Part shown: positions 5,816 through 6,068 of the stretch, piece after piece
How positions within the stretch are numbered: position 1 is the first letter of the stretch
Layout: each line of letters begins with the position of its first letter
From: an uncultured Clostridium sp.
GTDB lineage: Bacteria; Bacillota; Clostridia; TANB77; CAG-508
Direction: 5' to 3'
NCBI GenBank assembly: GCA_947428535.1
Contig: CANEMG010000063.1
Coordinates: forward strand, 1 to 6,068
Length of the DNA stretch: 6,068 nucleotides
Translations under genes and position numbers: made by a program
The notes under the pieces: generated by a model
What the model was told of the DNA's origin: nothing
Database searches by the model: none
The model's input: the letters and a program-made list of their open reading frames with translations, nothing else

Positions 5816-6068
5816 ATGAAATTAGTAGTACAAAGAGCATTAGAATCTAAAGTAGAAGTTGATAATAAAGTAGTTGGAAAAATAGATAAAGGCTTTGTAG
5901 TTTTATGTGGAATAACTCATACAGATACAGAAAAAGAAGCCGATATTTTGGCTAGAAAATTATGTAATTTAAGAGTTTTCGAAGATGAAAATGGAAAAAT
6001 GAATTTATCTATAAAAGATAGTGGTGGAGAGCTTTTAATAATTTCACAATTTACTTTATATGCAGATA
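5816..6068 (+). CDS. dtd: D-aminoacyl-tRNA deacylase Dtd, 3'-truncated by window edge
   Basis: The first 84 residues of Dtd, the cytosolic enzyme that hydrolyses D-amino acids (classically D-Tyr) from mischarged tRNA, and also Gly from tRNA-Ala. It protects translation from wrong charging. The N-terminus [15 protein letters not shown] is canonical. [13 protein letters not shown] (21-33), [15 protein letters not shown] (51-65) and the catalytic-pocket motif SQFTLYAD (77-84) follow. Ser77, Gln78 and Thr80 fall at the same residue numbers as in well-studied family members, which supports the start at 5816. The second hallmark, the Gly-cisPro motif, and the remaining roughly 65 residues lie beyond the window. 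The gene starts three bases after the zinc-ribbon gene. In many Firmicutes dtd follows relA; here the upstream neighbour is different. Confidence 0.96.
   Translation, partial: MKLVVQRALESKVEVDNKVVGKIDKGFVVLCGITHTDTEKEADILARKLCNLRVFEDENGKMNLSIKDSGGELLIISQFTLYAD

Overview
The window is a very A+T-rich, gene-dense piece of chromosome with every gene on the + strand. It looks like a low-G+C Firmicute, most likely a Clostridia member (inference). The reasons are: strong AGGAGG-type ribosome sites, almost exclusively A/T-ending codons, AGA for nearly every arginine, CpG almost absent (about 18 by hand count), and the familiar der-plsY-gpsA gene order. All six complete reading frames stop with TAA or TAG, and Trp is read from TGG, so the standard bacterial code fits. 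I cannot name the species.

Layout: (1) 1-381, the 3' part of a zinc-dependent dCMP deaminase gene, cut by the window edge. (2) 439-2100, a large multi-spanning membrane protein of the '6-pyruvoyl-tetrahydropterin synthase-related' (PTPS_related) family, which resembles GT-C glycosyltransferases; it begins with TTG. (3) A near-consensus sigma-A promoter at 2105-2133, followed by der (2166-3485), the double-GTPase ribosome assembly factor. (4) A second, weaker promoter candidate at 3502-3530, followed by plsY (3560-4285) and gpsA (4300-5286). (5) A small coiled-coil/zinc-ribbon protein of unknown role (5342-5812). (6) The start of dtd (5816 to the window end), the D-aminoacyl-tRNA deacylase.

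How they work together: GpsA makes sn-glycerol 3-phosphate, and PlsY acylates it in the first step of membrane phospholipid synthesis, so plsY-gpsA is a substrate-supply pair. Der and Dtd both serve translation (50S assembly and removal of mischarged tRNA). The zinc-ribbon gene is 55 bases after gpsA and 3 bases before dtd, so it is probably co-expressed with dtd, but its function is unknown. dCMP deaminase feeds dTTP synthesis through dUMP. The membrane protein is probably a cell-envelope sugar transferase or related enzyme.

Most of the window is ordinary housekeeping DNA, and I do not see a clear new defence, mobile or regulatory system. The points most worth a second look are: an unusual arginine straight after the first P-loop of Der, an exact 29-base repeat encoding both Der P-loops, lysine/glutamate-rich C-terminal tails on both PlsY and the zinc-ribbon protein, the Ser-for-Ala change in the dCMP deaminase HAE motif, and the uncharacterised membrane and zinc-ribbon proteins. 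No gene-free stretch exceeds 75 bases. I saw no rRNA, tRNA, CRISPR array, insertion sequence or convincing intrinsic terminator.
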